Positions 14,580-15,883 of a stretch of 15,883 bases of DNA are shown piece by piece; position 1 is the first letter of the stretch, and the number at the start of each line of letters is the position of its first letter. The stretch lies in the NCBI GenBank assembly GCA_938046495.1, contig CALIXG010000121.1:1-15883 (forward strand), in the 5' to 3' direction. Below the pieces are notes generated by a model that worked only from the letters and a program-made list of their open reading frames with translations, was not told the DNA's origin and searched no databases. The DNA comes from an uncultured Candidatus Saccharibacteria bacterium (GTDB lineage Bacteria > Patescibacteriota > Saccharimonadia > Saccharimonadales > Saccharimonadaceae). A program made the translations under genes and the position numbers.

Positions 14580-14617
14580 ACTAGAAGTTATCCAGTCTAA
14601 AAATAACTCAATCTAGT
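14580..14617. terminator. Interrupted hairpin between recX and the PRC-barrel gene
   Basis: ACTAGA (14580-14585) pairs with TCTAGT (14612-14617), and AGTTAT (14586-14591) pairs with ATAACT (14603-14608), with a 3-nt bulge and an 11-nt loop. It sits between two convergent genes. No clear T run follows on either strand, so terminator function is tentative. Confidence 0.4.
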
Positions 14618-14619
14618 CT

Positions 14620-15186
14620 CTAGTCATTTTGGCGGAATGGGTTGACGAAATTCGGCACGAACTCTTCCTGCTCTAGTTTTTCGCGGCCTTTTTGCTTAGC
14701 CAGTTCGTCTTTTACGATGATTGCCTCATCATTGATCTCTAGAATTTCCGAACGATTAATAATCAATTCTGGGTCAATAAATGACTTCAGAATTGGACGT
14801 TTGACAGTTAGTTGCTGAATATAAAAATCATTTACATCTACCGTGTAATCTATTACCGTTCCTATATTATTCTTGCTTTGGGTCTTTACCTTGAAATTAA
14901 TTGGCTGAAAATTCAGTTTCACCATTTCATCGATTTTTACTACGTCACCCACATTGAGTAGTTCTTCATCTGAATCAATAATCATCCCGAGGTGAGAAAA
15001 TTCTCGTATACTTCGGACGTCCAAAATCGCTCCCGAGTCAAAGCTCACAGTGTTTTTATTCAGGAAAAACCCCAAAATCTTCAAATCATTCGGATCGACA
15101 ATAATCGATTCAATTGTGCTAATTACCCCACCAGATCTTAAGCTTAAGATGCGAAATCCGATTAATTTTGAAGCATCTAAAATCAT
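14620..15186 (-). CDS. PRC-barrel domain protein
   Basis: PRC-barrels are small beta domains found in RimM and photosynthetic reaction-centre H subunits; in stand-alone proteins the role is usually unknown. The 188 residues appear to hold two copies: one near 1-75 (KLIGFRILSLRSGGVISTIE, SIIVDPNDLKILGFFLN) and a second near 90-155 (INFKVKTQSKNNIGTVIDYT, VDVNDFYIQQLTVKRP). A charged tail follows, KQKGREKLEQEEFVPNFVNP. There is no signal peptide or membrane segment. The ATG at 15186 overlaps the TGA of the upstream HAD gene as ATGA, so the two are probably translationally coupled. No specific function can be assigned. Confidence 0.82.
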   Translation of the reverse strand: MILDASKLIGFRILSLRSGGVISTIESIIVDPNDLKILGFFLNKNTVSFDSGAILDVRSIREFSHLGMIIDSDEELLNVGDVVKIDEMVKLNFQPINFKVKTQSKNNIGTVIDYTVDVNDFYIQQLTVKRPILKSFIDPELIINRSEILEINDEAIIVKDELAKQKGREKLEQEEFVPNFVNPFRQND

Positions 15187-15883
15187 AGTACTCCCAAAAT
15201 TCCTTTCAGAGCAAACTCCGTATCTTCGTGGTTGCGCACCGTAATCGTATCGATCCCCATTTGTACTACTGGATAATCGTTGCCACCCTCTTGTGTCATG
15301 TCGCCAAAATAAAGAATATCGTCTTTTTCGACATTCAATTCTTCCATCAAATGATTCATCCCGAAAGATTTATTTAGCCCATCACGGAAGGCATTGATGC
15401 TAGTAGTTCCTGCTACTTCGAAAGAGAAGTCCGGTACTTTTTCCTTGGCGAGCTTAGCGATCAAATTGCGTTTCTTGCAGTCTGGATCCCAGGCGTATTT
15501 CTCCTCAGTACCCGCCTTTTGCCCAAGTGCCGAGAAGGTTACTTGTGACAAACGATTTTCGATAATTTCGTCACCAGGCTGGAGTTTATCTTCTTCCCAA
15601 TATCCCACTTCTTTGGCCGAACTTTCCAGGGCATCGGTGATTTTTGCCACCTCATCTTCGGTTAATGGATAATTATAAACTTGCTCCCAGTTTTTCTCAT
15701 CATAAGTTGATCCATCATTGCCGTTGGCGGTTGGCTGGTATCGATAGTATTGTGTACCTTGTGCTACAAAAAGATGAAGATGTGCTAGTTGTGCTGGGGT
15801 GACATCAGCGACTTCGACTAAGCGGTTGACGATTTGAATTAAAAACTGCTCAAATTTCTGACCGGAAATTGGACAAATTTCAA
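15183..15883 (-). CDS. HAD-family phosphatase, phosphomannomutase-like, N-terminus beyond the window
   Basis: The frame is open to the right edge, and 232 residues are visible. The visible start, ICPISGQKFEQF, corresponds to the region after the first HAD motif, so the DxDxT nucleophile motif and roughly the first 30-40 residues are missing. The cap region and end fit the type IIB group with eukaryote-like phosphomannomutases: ENRLSQVTFSALGQKA, WDPDCKKRNLIAKLA, FSFEVAGTTSINAFRDGLNK (with the cap's substrate-binding pattern) and motif 4, YFGDMTQEGGNDYPV, with Asp residues for Mg2+. A sugar-phosphate phosphatase or a phosphomannomutase are both possible. The GTG at 15650 is internal, not the start. 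It ends by overlapping the PRC-barrel gene. Confidence 0.82.
   Translation of the reverse strand, partial: EICPISGQKFEQFLIQIVNRLVEVADVTPAQLAHLHLFVAQGTQYYRYQPTANGNDGSTYDEKNWEQVYNYPLTEDEVAKITDALESSAKEVGYWEEDKLQPGDEIIENRLSQVTFSALGQKAGTEEKYAWDPDCKKRNLIAKLAKEKVPDFSFEVAGTTSINAFRDGLNKSFGMNHLMEELNVEKDDILYFGDMTQEGGNDYPVVQMGIDTITVRNHEDTEFALKGILGVL

Noticed and set aside
15183..15650. GTG at 15650 as the start of the HAD gene
   Set aside because: The frame continues open to the window edge, with family-like sequence upstream of this codon.

Overview
This window looks like a chromosomal housekeeping region of a reduced bacterium of the Candidate Phyla Radiation (Patescibacteria). Saccharibacteria (TM7) is my best guess, from the mixture of compact genes, divergent housekeeping proteins and the PIN-TRAM, HAD/PRC and penicillin-binding-protein set. 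The placement is inference from gene style, because no rRNA or marker set is present to fix it. No mobile element, CRISPR array, tRNA or rRNA was seen. The standard bacterial code fits: 9 visible stops are TAA, 3 are TAG, and the only TGA sits in an ATGA start/stop overlap.

Layout, left to right. (1) tilS (minus, 3' end cut off by the window edge) and lepA (plus) diverge from one very tight shared promoter. lepA converges on an adenylate-kinase-like gene (minus), with a strong two-way terminator between them. (2) hrcA-grpE form a heat-shock operon headed by a perfect CIRCE operator and closed by a terminator; dnaK and dnaJ do not follow. (3) A phosphoketolase is encoded as two overlapping genes: the N-terminal half at 4804-5865 and the central plus C-terminal half at 5855-7030. 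(4) On the minus strand lie a membrane-anchored PIN-TRAM protein (YacL type) and a large class A penicillin-binding protein. (5) The latter diverges from tyrS (plus), again from a very tight shared promoter. (6) recA, with an unusually long leader that holds a tiny upstream ORF, overlaps recX by 1 nt. (7) On the minus strand an N-terminally cut HAD phosphatase/phosphomannomutase-like gene overlaps a PRC-barrel gene by 4 nt.

How it fits together: tilS, tyrS and lepA serve translation; hrcA and grpE serve protein quality control; the split phosphoketolase would turn pentose or fructose phosphates into acetyl phosphate, an energy route suited to a fermentative cell with trimmed metabolism; the PBP builds the wall; recA and recX handle recombination.

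The most striking non-coding pattern is the promoters. Almost every transcription unit begins with an extended -10 box (TG-N-TANAAT), usually without a convincing -35. In tilS, lepA, the phosphoketolase N half and tyrS only 6 to 7 nt separate the -10 box from the ATG, which predicts leaderless mRNAs. At both divergent gene pairs the two -10 boxes face away from each other 16 to 17 bp apart, so each lies at the -35 position of the other.
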